64,000 nt of DNA from Chalciporus piperatus (GCA_038093975.1 JBBPTG010000015.1:1-64000), one strand, 5' to 3'. Positions 43,517 to 55,667 are shown, counted from the stretch's first letter. Made by a program: numbers and translations. The notes: generated by a model from the letters alone, not told the origin.

Positions 43517-43825
43517 TCTGTCGAGAAGACGAGTACGATGGGATTCTTATGACGCATTTAGATCGGAAGTATATGGATGCTTAATGTGAACGCGATCTGC
43601 CAGGCGGCGATGTTCGGGATGATCTCACGGGGAATGACGAGGTGGATATCCTAGAGAGGGATATTGTTGGTTTTTAGGTTTACTCGGCATTCATCGGCCT
43701 GAGGAACCAATACGAGAGAAACAGCTGCGAGTCTTTTTCTGTTCTTGGAATGACTTGAAGGAATATCTTGTCGCAACTGTTTGATCGAGAAAAATGAGAG
43801 GAGAGAGACAGAAAAATATGTACTT
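43517..43825. other. Intergenic
   Basis: Between MTG1 and tRNA-Pro; no coding signal seen. On the minus strand the T-rich sequence just beyond the tRNA 3' end (43735-43800) can terminate Pol III. Confidence 0.4.
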
Positions 43826-43905
43826 GGGCCTTGCTGGGAATCGAACCCAGGCCACTTGCATTCCGTACACCCAAAGCAAGTATCGTACCTCTAGACTACA
43901 AGGCC
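43826..43905 (-). tRNA. tRNA-Pro (anticodon TGG) with 9-nt intron
   Basis: On the minus strand the acceptor is GGCCTTG/CAAGGCC, fully paired. The D arm is GTCTAGAGGTACGAT. The anticodon stem CTTGC/GCAAG encloses TTTGGG plus an extra segment, with TGG at 43873-43871. The T arm is CTGGG-TTCGATT-CCCAG. The loop is longer than seven bases by nine, placing an intron (43861-43869) after position 37, the standard site for nuclear tRNA introns. Confidence 0.93.
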
Positions 43906-44370
43906 GATAATGTCGAATGCAAATGCCTTCCGATGGGGGTCTTGAAAACCTTCGAGGCCAAATCCGCTGTCCTCATAAATGACCCGGACCGAAACTAAGC
44001 TTTTAACAAGTGGTCCAACTGACAGCATGTTCGCCACGCGTGCAAGTGACCGTGACCCTGGGGTGAGGCGTGCCAGAGGCCTTGAGGCTTCAAGCTCAAG
44101 CTTCAAGCTTCAGCGCTAAACGCTTTGTACTAACCCCACGAGTTGCCCCTCCTCTAAAATGCTAGACTTTGTAAAGGTCATTCCCCAAGTTCGTTCGGCC
44201 GTGATGATGCTCATCTTCGTGACTCGGCTACCAGAATCCCCTGAGCTTTCTGAGTCGAGGTTCAAGTTCTATTTCAGAACGATCCGCAGTGTCACAAGAC
44301 ATTGAACCACCTCCGCAAGGTGATCGCGCAGCTGTTACAAGGAAGCGATCGACGCTCCTTGAACTGATGA
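43906..44370. other. Intergenic
   Basis: The upstream flank of tRNA-Pro and of the GTPase-kinase gene. It contains a short AAGCTTCAAGCT-type repeat near 44088-44112 and no supported ORF. A GTG-initiated frame (44289-44612) is a shadow of the P-loop exon. Confidence 0.4.
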
Positions 44371-46843
44371 ATGCTTGTCTTAGACCCAACGCCACCTACA
44401 AGCCTGAGGAGCAAACTAGACATCACCCCGCCTCACCGCGGGCCCACCTACAACGTTGTACTCTTTGGGGAGACTGGTGTTGGGAAATCTTCCGTCATCA
44501 ACCTTATCGCCCGGCGCAATATTGCGAAAGTCTCATCGGATGTCGAGGGTTGCACGATGCAAGCAACTTCCTATCACATCTCCTTCGACGGCACGGACTT
44601 TATTATATTTAATGTCGTCGGTCTCGAGGAACCCGAGATGGGGGTCAATGGCTATCTCAAGGCCACCGAAAAGGCGTATGAGCTTATCGTGAAGTTGGTT
44701 GACGCTGGTGGCGTCCATCTCTTGCTATTCTGCATGCGCGGAGGCAGAGTAACGGCAACTTCGGTGAGCAACTACCGGTTGTTCTACGAGTTGCTCTGCC
44801 AGAGAGAGGTACCTATAACTCTTGTTTTCACGGGACTCGACCGAGAAGTCAACTTGGAAGATTGGTGGATGAGGAACAGGACCCAGATAGAACACTATGG
44901 TATCAAGAGCAGTGGACATGCATCCGTTAAAGCCGTTCAGGACGAAGAGCTCGGCGAGGATCTCAAATTCAAGCAGTCACAGGATATAATCCGCGCGCTT
45001 TTGAAGGAACATGCTCTAAAGCAGCCGTTCCTACCAGCGCCCTATCCTTGGTTCGGTCAGGTAACATCTGAAATGATGAGTTTCATCGAGAAACAGAGGG
45101 TCCCGAAACGGAAGGATGTAATGAAGATGTTAACACTTCGCTGCAAACTTGACCTTGACACTTCCCGCAACATCACCAATGCGATCTATCGTCGTATAAT
45201 ACCGATGGGGGGCGAGGGCGACGACAAGAGCAACGATGCGCCGATAAGAGCGGGGTCAGTGGCGGGCGCCTCCGGAGGCAAAGCCGATCGATGTCGAGAA
45301 GGTTGTTCAGGCAATTGGAAAATTTCAAATCGAAACCAAGGTGGAACCTCAACCGGACCCACCGGGGACGACGGGTGGGAGAAAGGTGCCGCTAGAACCT
45401 CAGGCAGTCACGGTGGCGAAAAACGCTCTACCAACTGTTGGGTCAGATCAAATTAAGCCTCGGGGTGCCGCGGTAGTTGACGAAGATGGCTTGAAGAACA
45501 TGGTCCCATCAAATGTCAAGGTGATCGATATACCAGTGCCGACGAAGGGAGGGGAAGGCGGCGCTGCGAAGGCTGAGCAAGAAACGGGGGATCAAGATGC
45601 TCTGACCATGAGTGACATCCATAACTACTTTGCTCGCGACCTTACTGGCTATGTCGAACGAAGAAGCAGCCACCCCGTTGCATGGGGAAGCTACGGGGAG
45701 ATCTATAAGGGCAGCTTGAAGGTGAAAGGCAAATCGACTAATGTGTGTCACAGCGTCTTTTCTCGGCGTGCTGGACTAACGCTCTGTTAGGTTGCAATTA
45801 AGGTTACCAAAATGTACGAGGGCGATGACCAACTGCCCCAGAAGTTGCAGGTGGGCATTCGCCAATATGGAATCCGATGATGTCCTAACAAACCCGGATT
45901 GCTGTTGCCAGCGATTCCGTAGGGAGCTCGTCGTATGGCAGAACCTAGACCACTCGAACGTTTTGCAGTTGTTTGGTACAATTAGGGAGTCCGGTACGAT
46001 TCCTGCTATGATCTGCCCTTGGGTAGAGAACGGTGCCTTATCGCGCTACCTCGAGCAACGCAATAAGGAACTGACAGTCACGCAAAGACTCATCTTGGTG
46101 GGTTTTCATTGGTGTGGTGCATCTGAGCTTGTCTGAAATGTAGCCTATAGGTCAACGACGTTGCTAGTGGCTTAAAACACCGTGAGTTACCATTCTTCCG
46201 CGTCGGGTCGATCGCATGAAATGGCATTCTGATTGTCAGTACACTCTCAATCTGTGGTGCATGGAGATCTATCTGGTGTACGTATTTGCATCATCTGACC
46301 CTGCCTTTGACTCACGCTCGACGCGGACAGTTTAATGTTCTGGTACATGCTGATGGGAGAGCTTGCATCATCGACTTTGGCCTTTCCGTGCTCTTGGTGG
46401 GACTTGGCGGAACTACATTTGCCGCGAGCCGTCAGGCCGGGGGGACTCTGCGGTGGATGGATCCCGAACTAGTGGACCCCCAAAACGCCGGAGGCTCAAC
46501 CTAATAAGCAAACCGACGTGTATTCCTTTGGGAGTCTCATGCTGCAGGTTTGTAACATTGCTACAGACCCCCTGTTTCGCACATGATGATGTATCGGAAT
46601 GATGGTCAGATCCTGACAGGAAACGTGCCCTATTACTACTATCCCAGTGAAAGACACATCCCCGTCGTTGTCGGGCACGGGGAGAGGCCAAGGCGACCTG
46701 ATCAAACACTCAAGTTGGTCACGGACGAGAGATGGAGGCTCATTGAGCGGTGTTGGTCCTCCACTGAGCCACGTCCCTGTGGTGCAGAGATTGCGGAGTT
46801 CACTGGGAATGACCTCGCAGAGAACAAACGAATTCAGATTTAG
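44371..46843 (+). pseudogene. P-loop GTPase fused to TKL-like kinase, with two frameshifts
   Basis: From ATG 44371 the first frame gives a GTPase domain: P-loop FGETGVGKSS (residues 32-41) and LVFTGLDRE as a possible G4, like AIG1/GIMAP-type septin-related folds. Around 45240-45290 the frame must change; the continuing frame (APPEAKPIDVEKVV...) links to a kinase beginning near 45600. Its features are VAIKVTKM (Lys), FRRELVVWQNLDHSNVLQLFG, VVHGDLSGFNVLV (HGD for HRD), IIDFGLSV and GTLRWMDPELV. A second shift is needed in a run of five C at 46477-46481 before KQTDVYSFGSLMLQ and LIERCWSS. The N-lobe Lys, catalytic Asp and DFG are all present. Either the gene is a young pseudogene or these homopolymer-associated shifts are sequencing errors. 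Confidence 0.65.
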
Positions 46844-47228
46844 CTCAGTGCACAATGTTGTGGTCATTACCTCGGAAACACTGAGGCAATTAGTTTGAAG
46901 TGTTTGCGTTCGCTGATATATAGTCGTACTGGATACTGACTAGTATCTCTGTGGTCCCAGCTATCCTTGTTGTTTCGTGGATTCCTCCTATCTGTATGCA
47001 TTTACACACTTGAAAGCTGCGAAATCGGCATCCCGAATGCTTCAACGTCGAGGTTTTGTACAGTCGTATGAGACACAGCAACGTTATATCAAGCGTCCCG
47101 GAGATTATACCGATAGTATTATACTATGTCGATACATATATGCGCACAAGCTGGTGGTCGATTAGCGCTGACGAAACGGAGAGCGGAGCAACCCTAACAA
47201 AGCAACACCTGATACACAACTGTCCAAT
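46844..47228. other. Intergenic between convergent genes
   Basis: About 385 bp separating the 3' ends of the kinase locus and RPB11. No coding or RNA signal. Confidence 0.45.
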
Positions 47229-47792
47229 CTAAAAATCCAAATAGTCCTTCCCTGCACCCCACGCTGGCGCGCCCGAGTTGGTGCCGTAAGGATCCTCGGG
47301 CACTGCGCCTTCAACGTCCTTGAACGAGAACTCGCGCTTAAACTTTGCTTCTAACGAGGATAGCGTCGCGATGAGTTTCGTGCATGCTTGTTCAAGAACC
47401 GCTTGTGGGGTCATGGTACCGTCCGTCTGAATTTTTAGCAGGAAGTAGGGGTGAAGTGGATGCGGAACTTTGTATCCTGCGAAGAGCACTTGTGGCATCG
47501 ACAACACTTGGCTGTAGCACATATGTTGATCGAACAGAATATAATTAAGATGCCAACGGGGGACGAAGAGGGATGGGAAGGAAGAACGTACGCTCTTAGC
47601 ATGTTACCTAGCGTGTGATCCTGCTTGACAATTTTGAAGGTCGCTGCGTTTGGAATTTTGGTGTCTTCCGAGACCTCGACGCTGGAAGGGTGCAAAGGTT
47701 GGTTACTGGACGTACGCGCGGTCGAGGGAAATGACGCACGGCTTCTCGCCGTCTTCGAGGACGTAGAGCTCGAATCGATTTGGTGCGTTCAT
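47229..47792 (-). CDS. RPB11: RNA polymerase II subunit Rpb11 (141 aa, three exons)
   Basis: Exons 47792-47740, 47681-47592 and 47511-47229 join to 426 bases. The product starts MNAPNRFELYVLEDGEKP, then SEDTKIPNAATFKIVKQDHT, LGNMLRA and QVLFAGYKVPHPL, the alpha-like dimerisation fold that pairs with Rpb3 to nucleate Pol II assembly in the nucleus. The C-terminal helix TPQAVLEQACTKLIATLSSL is typical. A short extension (VPEDPYGTNSGAPAWGAGKD) ends the protein and makes it about 20 residues longer than the human and yeast proteins. The second intron (47512-47591) is slightly long. Confidence 0.95.
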
Positions 47793-48334
47793 GACGGGTC
47801 GTAAACAACAATCTCAAGGCTAAAGGTCTATGTCAAGTCTATCAGCGAATTCAGGCACCGAACAATCAATATTGTCAGCAAAGGTTCGTGAACAAGCAAG
47901 AGAGAGCTCAGAGTGAAAGGCTTTGTTATCACGACATAGTTCATCGACAATAGATGTTGGCCCGTTGAGTACGATGGGCTCCATCTTGTTGAATTTGAAC
48001 TGGACGCATATACTCACGTTGCAGAAGAGCTTTGAGTGAACTTTGACTTGGTGGTGTGGCGTAGAGCCGCGAGTTCAAACTCCGACAAAGCTTGCCAACA
48101 TCTACCAACCTCGCGGCAAGATCCCCCCGACATCGACAACTCAACCTCAAGGTCAGTCTACGCCCATTTTACGACGTTCTTTCCATCAGGATGCAATCTG
48201 TATGACGGAGGAGGGCAATGGACTTCGCATACGCGCGTGGATGATTGGCATCAGTGGCTGGATGGCTTGGACGCAGTACGGATGGACTTGGGTAGACGTA
48301 TGCTGATTGCACTCTTTTTGCTCTTGTTCAGAAA
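47793..48334. other. Divergent promoter of RPB11 and the uL15 gene
   Basis: A 542-bp region between two outward-facing housekeeping genes. GTTCAG lies just before the uL15 ATG, so a 5' UTR intron is possible. No separate gene is supported. Confidence 0.45.
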
Positions 48335-48958
48335 ATGCCGTCCCGATTCTCGAAGACTCGCAAGCACCGTGGCCACGTCTCGGCCGGTCATGGTCGTGTT
48401 GGGAAGCACCGTAAACATCCCGGTGGTCGTGGTCTCGCTGGTGGTATGCACCACCACCGGTACGTCTCATTTCGTTTGGTGTATACGAATTCGTGAAGAA
48501 TGGCCGGTGATCGGAATTCCATTCGACGTGTAGTATCAACTTCGACAAGTACCATCCTGGTTACTTTGGTAAAGTCGGTATGCGCCGATTCCACTTGACC
48601 CGCAACACACAATGGCGGCCTATCATCAACGTTGACAAGCTCTGGACGCTTGTTCCTGAGGAAGAGAAGCAGGGCTTGACGGAAGCCTCTGAGGTCGTTC
48701 CTGTGATCGACACCCTCAGTCATGGATATGGAAAGATTTTGGGCAATGGACAGTAAGTGACTACTTCGTCAGGCCGAGCATCCATTAATGACGAATTTTC
48801 TTCCTTAGACTACCAAAACTGCCTTTCATCGTAAAGGCACGATTCGTCTCTAAAAAGGCCGAGTGCGTTGCTTTCGTGTTTGTGGTTGGTCGTGTGCTGA
48901 ATGAATTGACAGGGAGAAGATCAAAGAGGCTGGCGGAGTTGTATCGCTCATTGCATAG
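48335..48958 (+). CDS. RPL28: Large-subunit ribosomal protein uL15 (L27a/L28; 147 aa)
   Basis: Exons 48335-48459, 48534-48752, 48809-48862 and 48913-48958 total 444 bases. The product opens [20 protein letters not shown] and continues [20 protein letters not shown], a Gly/His/Arg-rich rRNA-binding extension. [20 protein letters not shown] and the globular part ([13 protein letters not shown]) follow, with the end [13 protein letters not shown]. Its length is close to yeast L28 (149). The protein lies near the peptidyl-transferase centre of the 60S subunit. The ATG is preceded by AAA and an AG, in line with a leader intron ending just upstream. Confidence 0.96.
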
Positions 48959-49362
48959 GCTGTCCGATTTATATTGTTTCACTACTTTTTTCAACTACTA
49001 CACCATGACCAGACATGCCTGCAATATAGCACCCATGCGCTATGCACCTGTGACGTTGTCAGTGTGAACGAGTGAGCTCATGAGCGGAGATGCGGTCGGA
49101 GTGGCCCGATGTGTGATTGGCTGAAAAGGGAAGGGCTACGTTGGTCAGTGAGATTCGTCGACGATGCCGTCCATCTCGACCTGGTGTGAGTATTCCTTCT
49201 CTTCTCTTTCTCTCCCCTTCACTTTTATCATCTTCTCTTTTTCTTATTTCTTCATTTCGATTAGATTATAACCAGTATTCCACCTGGAATCGCATTCGTC
49301 GAATACACGCTTCTCCTGTACTAGCACAATCGGACACTCACACGTCCCGTACAGCTGCGGCC
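48959..49362. other. Intergenic / leader of the RING gene
   Basis: Polypyrimidine-rich sequence (49195-49260) and a TTTCGATTAG acceptor-like site suggest a 5' UTR intron of the next gene. No other gene. Confidence 0.45.
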
Positions 49363-51219
49363 ATGGCCCGGAACGCCAACCAAGACGCTGTCGTCGTCAA
49401 CATGGCAACATCAGACATCCATTCGACCAAGAAAGACTCAAAGCAACTGTTTGGCCCTGACATCGGCGTCGTAAACAATGCTCCTACATGGACTCATTCC
49501 ATGGGAAAGAACGCTGCTGGGGAGGCTCTCTCTTCAGAGATTATCAAGAGTTGGATCGCAAAGAGCAAAGAGGTTCTCTTCTCCCCGTTCTATCTCTCCC
49601 ATCTAACTCGCCAAATAGCCTTCTCAACCCACTACAACCTTGCAAGCCCTCGTCAACCTCAAACGACCCACTCTCCGCTTGGTTCCTCTCACCATTGCAC
49701 CGGGTGACGATCCCGAACACGCAGAGTCTCATCACCATCATGGACTCGAATTCGAGTATGATTGTGACGCTCCAAAGTGCAGAATTGACGTAAACGTCAT
49801 CCTCCCTGCCGATCATCCTCTTGCCGAAAATGTCGACTCGCGGGGCTTCTCCACCACCCTCGTCTTCCAGTCCGTCGTCGAGGGTGGTTTCGGTAAATCC
49901 CTTAAACTCGAGGAAGGTGCTACTTTGGAATTAGGTAGATTCGAACAGGCACCTCGTGTCGAAGAAGTCACTTCAGAGAAGACTCCCGCCGATGTGCAAG
50001 CCACGACTCCAGATGCTACATCTGCTCGCAATACTCGCTCCAGAAAGCGTTTCACAGCCTTCAACTTCCGCAAGCGCGTCTCTCGCGCGGTTTCTGGTCC
50101 TGCCCTAGCTGTCGTCGACGCAGATAACTCTGCGGAGACTGAAAAGGAAAAGCAGCCCAAAGATGACATGCGCGAGGGTGTTCGGGTTTCCATCCGTCTT
50201 TCCGCCTTGGACGAGGACAGGACGGATGTATCCACTGTCAACGAACAGACGACGTACCTTCACGTCGTTCGCCTGAGTGCTCCTGCTGCCGAGGAAGAAG
50301 AAGAAGCAAGCTCATGGGTCGTCAAGGTCATCAAACGCGAAGCAACTGTTCGTTTTATCAAAATCTCTTCCTCATATCAGTTGACCGACATTTTCAACTT
50401 GTAGATTGGTCCACACACATTCCATCTCCACGAGATTTATGGTCTTTCTGCTCAGGCACCATCCGCCCCAGCTCAACCTCAGGCTGCTTCTCCCACAACT
50501 ACAGACGTTCACACTTATCCACCCACCGCTCCTGCTGCCACTGCTCCCGTTCATGAAGAGGAACCTTCCTCAGAATGCCTTGTCTGTCTCTCTTCGCCGC
50601 GCGAGGTTATCCTCCTTCCTTGCCGCCACCTCGTCGCTTGCAAGGACTGTGCTGTCAATATGGTCGAATTTGGTGCTGGAGGTAATATCGTGCAGCATGA
50701 AGAGCCCAGTGCTCCCAATGGAGGTACTGATGGCGCTGCCGGCGAGGGTGCCAGTACCGGTGCAGCAAACACGAGCAATGCGGCCCAACCAGCTATTCCT
50801 ACGGTCGTTCCGCCTAACCCGCGTAGAAAGCGCAAGGCCAAGGGTTGGTTCTGCCCAGTCTGTCGACAACGTCAGTACAGTTGCTTCAACCTTCTCCCCT
50901 TCCACCGTCTAACATGTGATGTTGGCCATTTATAGCTTACACGTCCCTGCTGCGGATCTCGACTGCGCCGCCCACAAAGGACATCTCCGATGACGAGAAC
51001 CGTGGCTCTGCATCCCTTGATGATCCAGAACAGGAGCACGAGGGTGACAGCGCTGGTGCTGCGGATCCTGCCTCGACCAGCAATGACCCCCTCGCGTCAG
51101 GCGGCATGATAAACTCCCTACGCTCTGGATTCCGCAATCTCGCGCTCGGAACTCGTACTGAGAGTGATACCATGTCAAGAGACGTTGAGCGTGGACCCGA
51201 GGTCGCCCCCACTGTCTGA
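49363..51219 (+). CDS. MGRN1/RNF157-type RING E3 ubiquitin ligase (562 aa)
   Basis: Exons 49363-49572, 49619-50347, 50405-50870 and 50936-51219 total 1689 bases. The N-terminal domain (TLQALVNLKRPTLRLVPLTI...; LEFEYDCDAPKCRIDVNVIL; GFSTTLVFQSVVEGGF; WVVKVIKREAT/IGPHTFHLHEIYGL) matches the MGRN1 family. It is interrupted by an unrelated Ser/Arg/acidic insert of about 130 residues. The RING begins CLVCLSSPREVILLPCRHLV, ACKDCA and ends CPVCRQPYTSLLRI. Between the fourth and last cysteine pairs lies a ~60-residue Gly/Ala/Pro insert ending PRRKRKAKG. Such ligases ubiquitinate membrane-trafficking or quality-control clients. ATG 49363 sits in a good context (GCGGCCATGG); upstream frames lack an ATG. 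The last exon adds a Ser/Asp-rich tail. Confidence 0.9.
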
Positions 51220-52112
51220 ATCGGGGACTTTCCCGGTCAGTGAAACGTAGCTAAAGGTAAACTCGTTAACTATCCCTCCCGGACAACGGTTCAGATTTTT
51301 TTTTCGGCGATTCATTTTTATATCACCCCCGAATGAACTCTACGCTTTCTATGCCGTTATGTGTGCACTTTGTACTTTCCCCCTTCTTTTCCCTATTTTT
51401 TTCTCTTTCTCTTAAACAGTCTTGTTTCCATCCGGTTGGAGTCCAACGTTGATCTTACTTTACGTGCTTGATTCGTTGGGACGCTTGATATCCCCCTTTT
51501 CTGATCTACTTGTACTCGTTTTTGTACTTTCCAGAGTGGTGACCAGTAGGTATGAAAATGAAGAGTGTTGTATTCACGCATGGTTGTCATCAACATTGAA
51601 ACTGTTGTCTTTCTCTCCTATCAGTCGGTTTAAGTACCAAGTCCTTGACCAACTTGACAGAGCGGTAGAGGCAAGTGCACTATCGGGTTTGGCAGTATCG
51701 AAGTTAGCCCTTACTCTGAGTGAAGGTGAGCGCATATACTATATAGCAGACTCAGTGAACCATTGACGTACACCCACATCATGCTCTGTTGCTGAAGCGC
51801 CGAAGACGCTCGATGTCCCCTTGTGAATTGGCGTGCCTCTGTATGCATGTACATCGTCTCAGCCCTTCAAGTTGCCTCCTCATTTTGAAGCTGTTCTTCA
51901 CTCTCCACCCGTTCGTGCAGAAACAGTTGCTAAACGTGGAGGGAACCCACGAACTCGATACTGAATCTGATCAGATGATGACAATGGCGACAGGGGTACT
52001 GATGTCGCTAAAAAAAAGGTGGAGATGGCAAAGGTAGTAATGTCTCAGCTAGAATAGAATCTTCCTCCATTAACACAACAACCTCGGCCTTACAACATCG
52101 TAGCTCTCTCTT
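51220..52112. other. Intergenic between convergent genes, ~0.9 kb
   Basis: T-rich 3' flanks. No gene supported; short ORFs near 51422-51766 and 51789-52037 lack motifs. Confidence 0.5.
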
Positions 52113-55100
52113 CTACAACCGTGACACCTGCTGATGCTCGAAAACCCCACCCTGCACGCCCACACCAGGTGGGCTGCGAAGCACATCCAACGTCCACTCC
52201 TCCCTCAACCACCGACAAACCATCCTAAACGTCGAGAGCGACCCCTTCTCCTGCACCAACACGATGGCGCACGCATACCCCGACGTCAGAGCCTGTCTGA
52301 CCATCGCGTGTCGAGCGGATGCGAGCGAAGAAGACATGGGCGTCGCTGCCGCCCCGACATTTGATGTCCCCTCGCTCGCTGCTGAAACACCCGTACTGGG
52401 ACCAGTCCCAGCACCGAATGTCGGAGAGACCAACCCGCCGACCTGCGTCGAACCAACCGAAAACTCGACCCTAAAACGCACGTGTTTCTGAACGGCCGCA
52501 CCAGAGGTGCCATCGACGACGTCGTTTGTTTTGCAACGTAACACTGGCGCCGAACCGACGCCGCCGTGTGTACCGCTGTCCGCGTCCTCGAGAGCGACGG
52601 TGACTCCAAACTGCTCGAGGATTCGAATGGCCTCGGCACATGTCGCAGCGAGATTATTTGTCGAGCAAAGGACGTACGTGTGCGCTCTCCAGTTGAACAG
52701 GTTGGAGAACCAGCCTTTCACTTCACCCACCGGCGAAGCCAAGATAGACGGCATCGCCGGTGGAGAGAGCTGGATCGGAGAGCTGATTATCGAACGCTTG
52801 GCCGTCAGGGTATTCGGGTGCAAGTCCAGCGGAGGAGCTACAGATCGAATTTAGTCGCACCGTGAAACCGGTGGGTCAAGGCGCACCTTTGGGTTTCCGA
52901 TCCCGCTCCTTCTCTTTCATACCATCCCGCTTCAAGAACTCGACGCCGTGCAGACTATTTCGAAGCTCTTTTCCAACCCTACCTCCACCATCCGTCTTCG
53001 GGAAAAGTCCACCAGTGAGAGGAACAGGGTCGTTTTCCGGATAGATCGGTCTTCCTTCGGTGTTCTCCTTGTTTTCTCGACTTCCGTCGCTGAAGCCCGT
53101 CATGTTTGTGTAACGGATGGGAGCCTGAGGATACGCTGTTCGGTCGAGCAAGGGTAGTTGATCACCTTGGTATACCTGAGTAGGAGATCGTGCGTCCGGA
53201 TTGTATGTGGTGTTCCCATATTTGACAAAAGCAACGTTGGCTGAATCGGACACCTGCTCACTGTGCTCGTAATCCAGCGTGGACCATCGTTCCCCTGACC
53301 TTGGCGAAGTTGGAGCCGACCTTGCTTCACCGACACCGGGTCGCTGCACCATAGCCATAGGAACATGGGCACGAGCAATACCTGGATTGAGAACCGGTCC
53401 AGCTGAGTGTGGAGAATGAGAGGAGGCAGTGAACCATGCTGGTTGCGTCCTCGTCGCCGGACCTGGAGCTATGATTTGCCAAGGCTGGTACATCTGCTGA
53501 TTATGAGCATGGTAGTTGTGCGAATCCTGGGTAGCGACACGTGGATAGAACGTGTTAGCTGTGGACGAACGGGCGCGTGCCAGTTCAGCATGAGCGTTCG
53601 GAGCAGTGACGATGGGCTTGATGGTCATGCTCTTGTGGCGCGTTGGAATTTCGGCAACTGGAGACGATACTGGGCGAGGCTTGAGTGGTCGAGGGCCAAC
53701 TGGAGACGGTGACCGAGACCGAGACGACGTCCGCGAAGTCGACGAAGAAGCCGCCGTAAGCATGACATTTGGAGAAGGCGACCGAGACGGAGGTGGAGGT
53801 GCATCGCGGCTTGTGTGGAGTCGGCCATTGCGAAGTGCGGCCTTTGGCTCGAGCGTGTGAGATTTCCTCTGGGAAGGTGATCGATACTGCTTCGTGACAA
53901 CCTTTCCGGAAAGCCTGACTGATACATCGTGCTCGCCGAGAATGATACCGTGGTCCTTGAGTGTCCGTTGCCTGTATTCGTGCAAGAGGAAGTAGAACGC
54001 CTTCGCCAATGTACCTTCTCCCTGAGGGCTTAATAAGTCGGCCTTGATGGCGTCCGCGTCGGCATGTTTCCCCCAGATAACACATAGTGATTCCAGCAAC
54101 TCTTCGTCGATATGTGCTTCGGAAGCAAGAGGTCTCGCTAACTGGGCAACGGAAGGCGCCGGAACGTAGACGATTCCTGGAGTAACCCTACTGAACCAAG
54201 GATGAGACATGATCTCCGGAATCTAGGAAAAGTCGTGAATAAACGAACACCACACCAACTGTCCTCGTACCGTGATTCTCTTATTAACGTCAACCACGAG
54301 CATCCGAATCAAGAGGTCCTTGGCCAAGGGATCCACATACGCGGGAACTTGATACCTACCAGTCTTCACCTTCGCCAGTAGGGTTCGGACGTTCGTGTCG
54401 TCGAAGGGGAGCCTACCAGTAAGAAGAGCGTAGAGGATCACGCCGCAGCTCCAGATGTCGGTAGCGTTTCCATGGTACTTCATACCGTTCACGATCTCGG
54501 GACTCGCGTAGTGAGGACTTCCACAGCTTGTTTCGAGTTGAAGGGCGGGAGGCGCGAAGGCAGCCATTCCCCAGTCGGCTAACTTGATCAAAGGAGGGTT
54601 TAACGAGTGGATTAGGATATTCTCCGGTTTGAGATCACGGTGAATGATAGAAAAGGTGTGCGCATAATTGAGGCCGTAGACGATCTGCCTGAAAAACGCG
54701 AGTGCATCGAGGGGTGGGAGTCGACCGTGGTTGACCAAGAGATCGAACAGCTCGCCGCCTTCAACGTATTCCAAAACGAGGTAGAGCTCGTTCTCGCCTT
54801 CGAAGACATCGTATATACGCAAGATGTTTGGGTGGTTCATAAGCTTCATCATGATGATTTCCCTGTCGATTCCGAGACGCTGCTTTTCGGATTTAGCAAG
54901 GCTGGTGGCCAAGGAAGCGCGGGAGTTCATCAAGGGTTGAAGGGGAAGGATCTTGATAGCGGCGAGTTGACCTGTGCGACGATGTTTTGCGATGCGGACG
55001 CGACCACTGGCACCTTTACCGACACATTCTCCGATGATCCATTGACCGATGAATTTCGGGTCCTCGGGAAATTCGAAAGCGCCGACGCCAGCGGCGGCTT

Positions 55101-55182
55101 TCTCCTTTTGCCAGCGAGTTCCCAAACGGGCGTTGTACTTGATGGAGGGGGCTCTAGGGGGAGTGTTGGTCACCGAGTCCAT
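52113..55182 (-). CDS. Gin4/Hsl1/Kcc4-type (Nim1-related) septin-ring kinase (990 aa)
   Basis: Exons 55182-54271, 54222-52887 and 52837-52113 total 2973 bases; the introns are 48 and 49 bp and phases fit. The kinase domain has IGECVGKGASGRVRIAKH, AIKI, IIHRDLKPENILIH, LADWGMAAFAP, TSCGSPHYASPEI and WSCGVILYALLTGRLPFDD. It ends ITIPEIMSHPWFSRV at the splice. The magnesium motif reads DWG rather than DFG. A ~600-residue Ser/Pro-rich regulatory tail follows. A folded C-terminus (WFSNLFNWRAHTYVLCSTNN ... FRVEFSVG ... RMVCRWLREEWTLDVL) resembles the KA1-like membrane-binding domain of this family. In yeast these kinases sit at the bud neck, organise septins and restrain Swe1. The long tail with SP and RS clusters is probably heavily phosphorylated. 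Confidence 0.92.
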
Positions 55183-55667
55183 TGTAAGGAAAGTAGCGGT
55201 TGATAAAATAGAATAATAGTCTGTGTGTAATCTAAGGCGTCAATAGTGATGTACCCGCAAGAATAGATCCTCGAGGAGATGTGGTGAAGCGGGCGGGACG
55301 ATGGACGAGAGCAAGATGATTTCTTGGGGTGTCAAGTAGATGGCAAGTCCATATTTGGAATGCGTCGTTAGATTGGCGTGCAGTGGTCTCTGCTTCTTCA
55401 AGTTCTTGACTATCATTAACATCGACGACGTGAATTTGGTTCTGAGAACTGGCTGATCTGCGCTCTATCCACGCAGTGATTATACACGATGCATACTGTG
55501 CGGAAGTAAACAAAAAATCATTTAGATGGTATTATTTTAAGACGAAACTATTTATTTTTATCATGTTCGGCTTAGTGGCGCGGAACACTCTCACTCCCTC
55601 CGCGCGAATGGTCGTTCAAACCTGAGCCAGTTATCTCTGAAAGGTTCTCTGAAAGGCTCTCTGGAAC
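55183..55667. other. Divergent promoter region
   Basis: Between the kinase and the membrane-protein gene. A direct repeat of GAAAGG(T/C)TCTCT lies at 55639-55661, just before the start codon at 55668. Minus ORFs at 55232-55513 show no motif. Confidence 0.45.

Noticed and set aside
48036..48533. 165-codon plus-strand ORF overlapping the uL15 gene start
   Set aside because: Overlaps verified uL15 exon 1 in another frame and has no motif.
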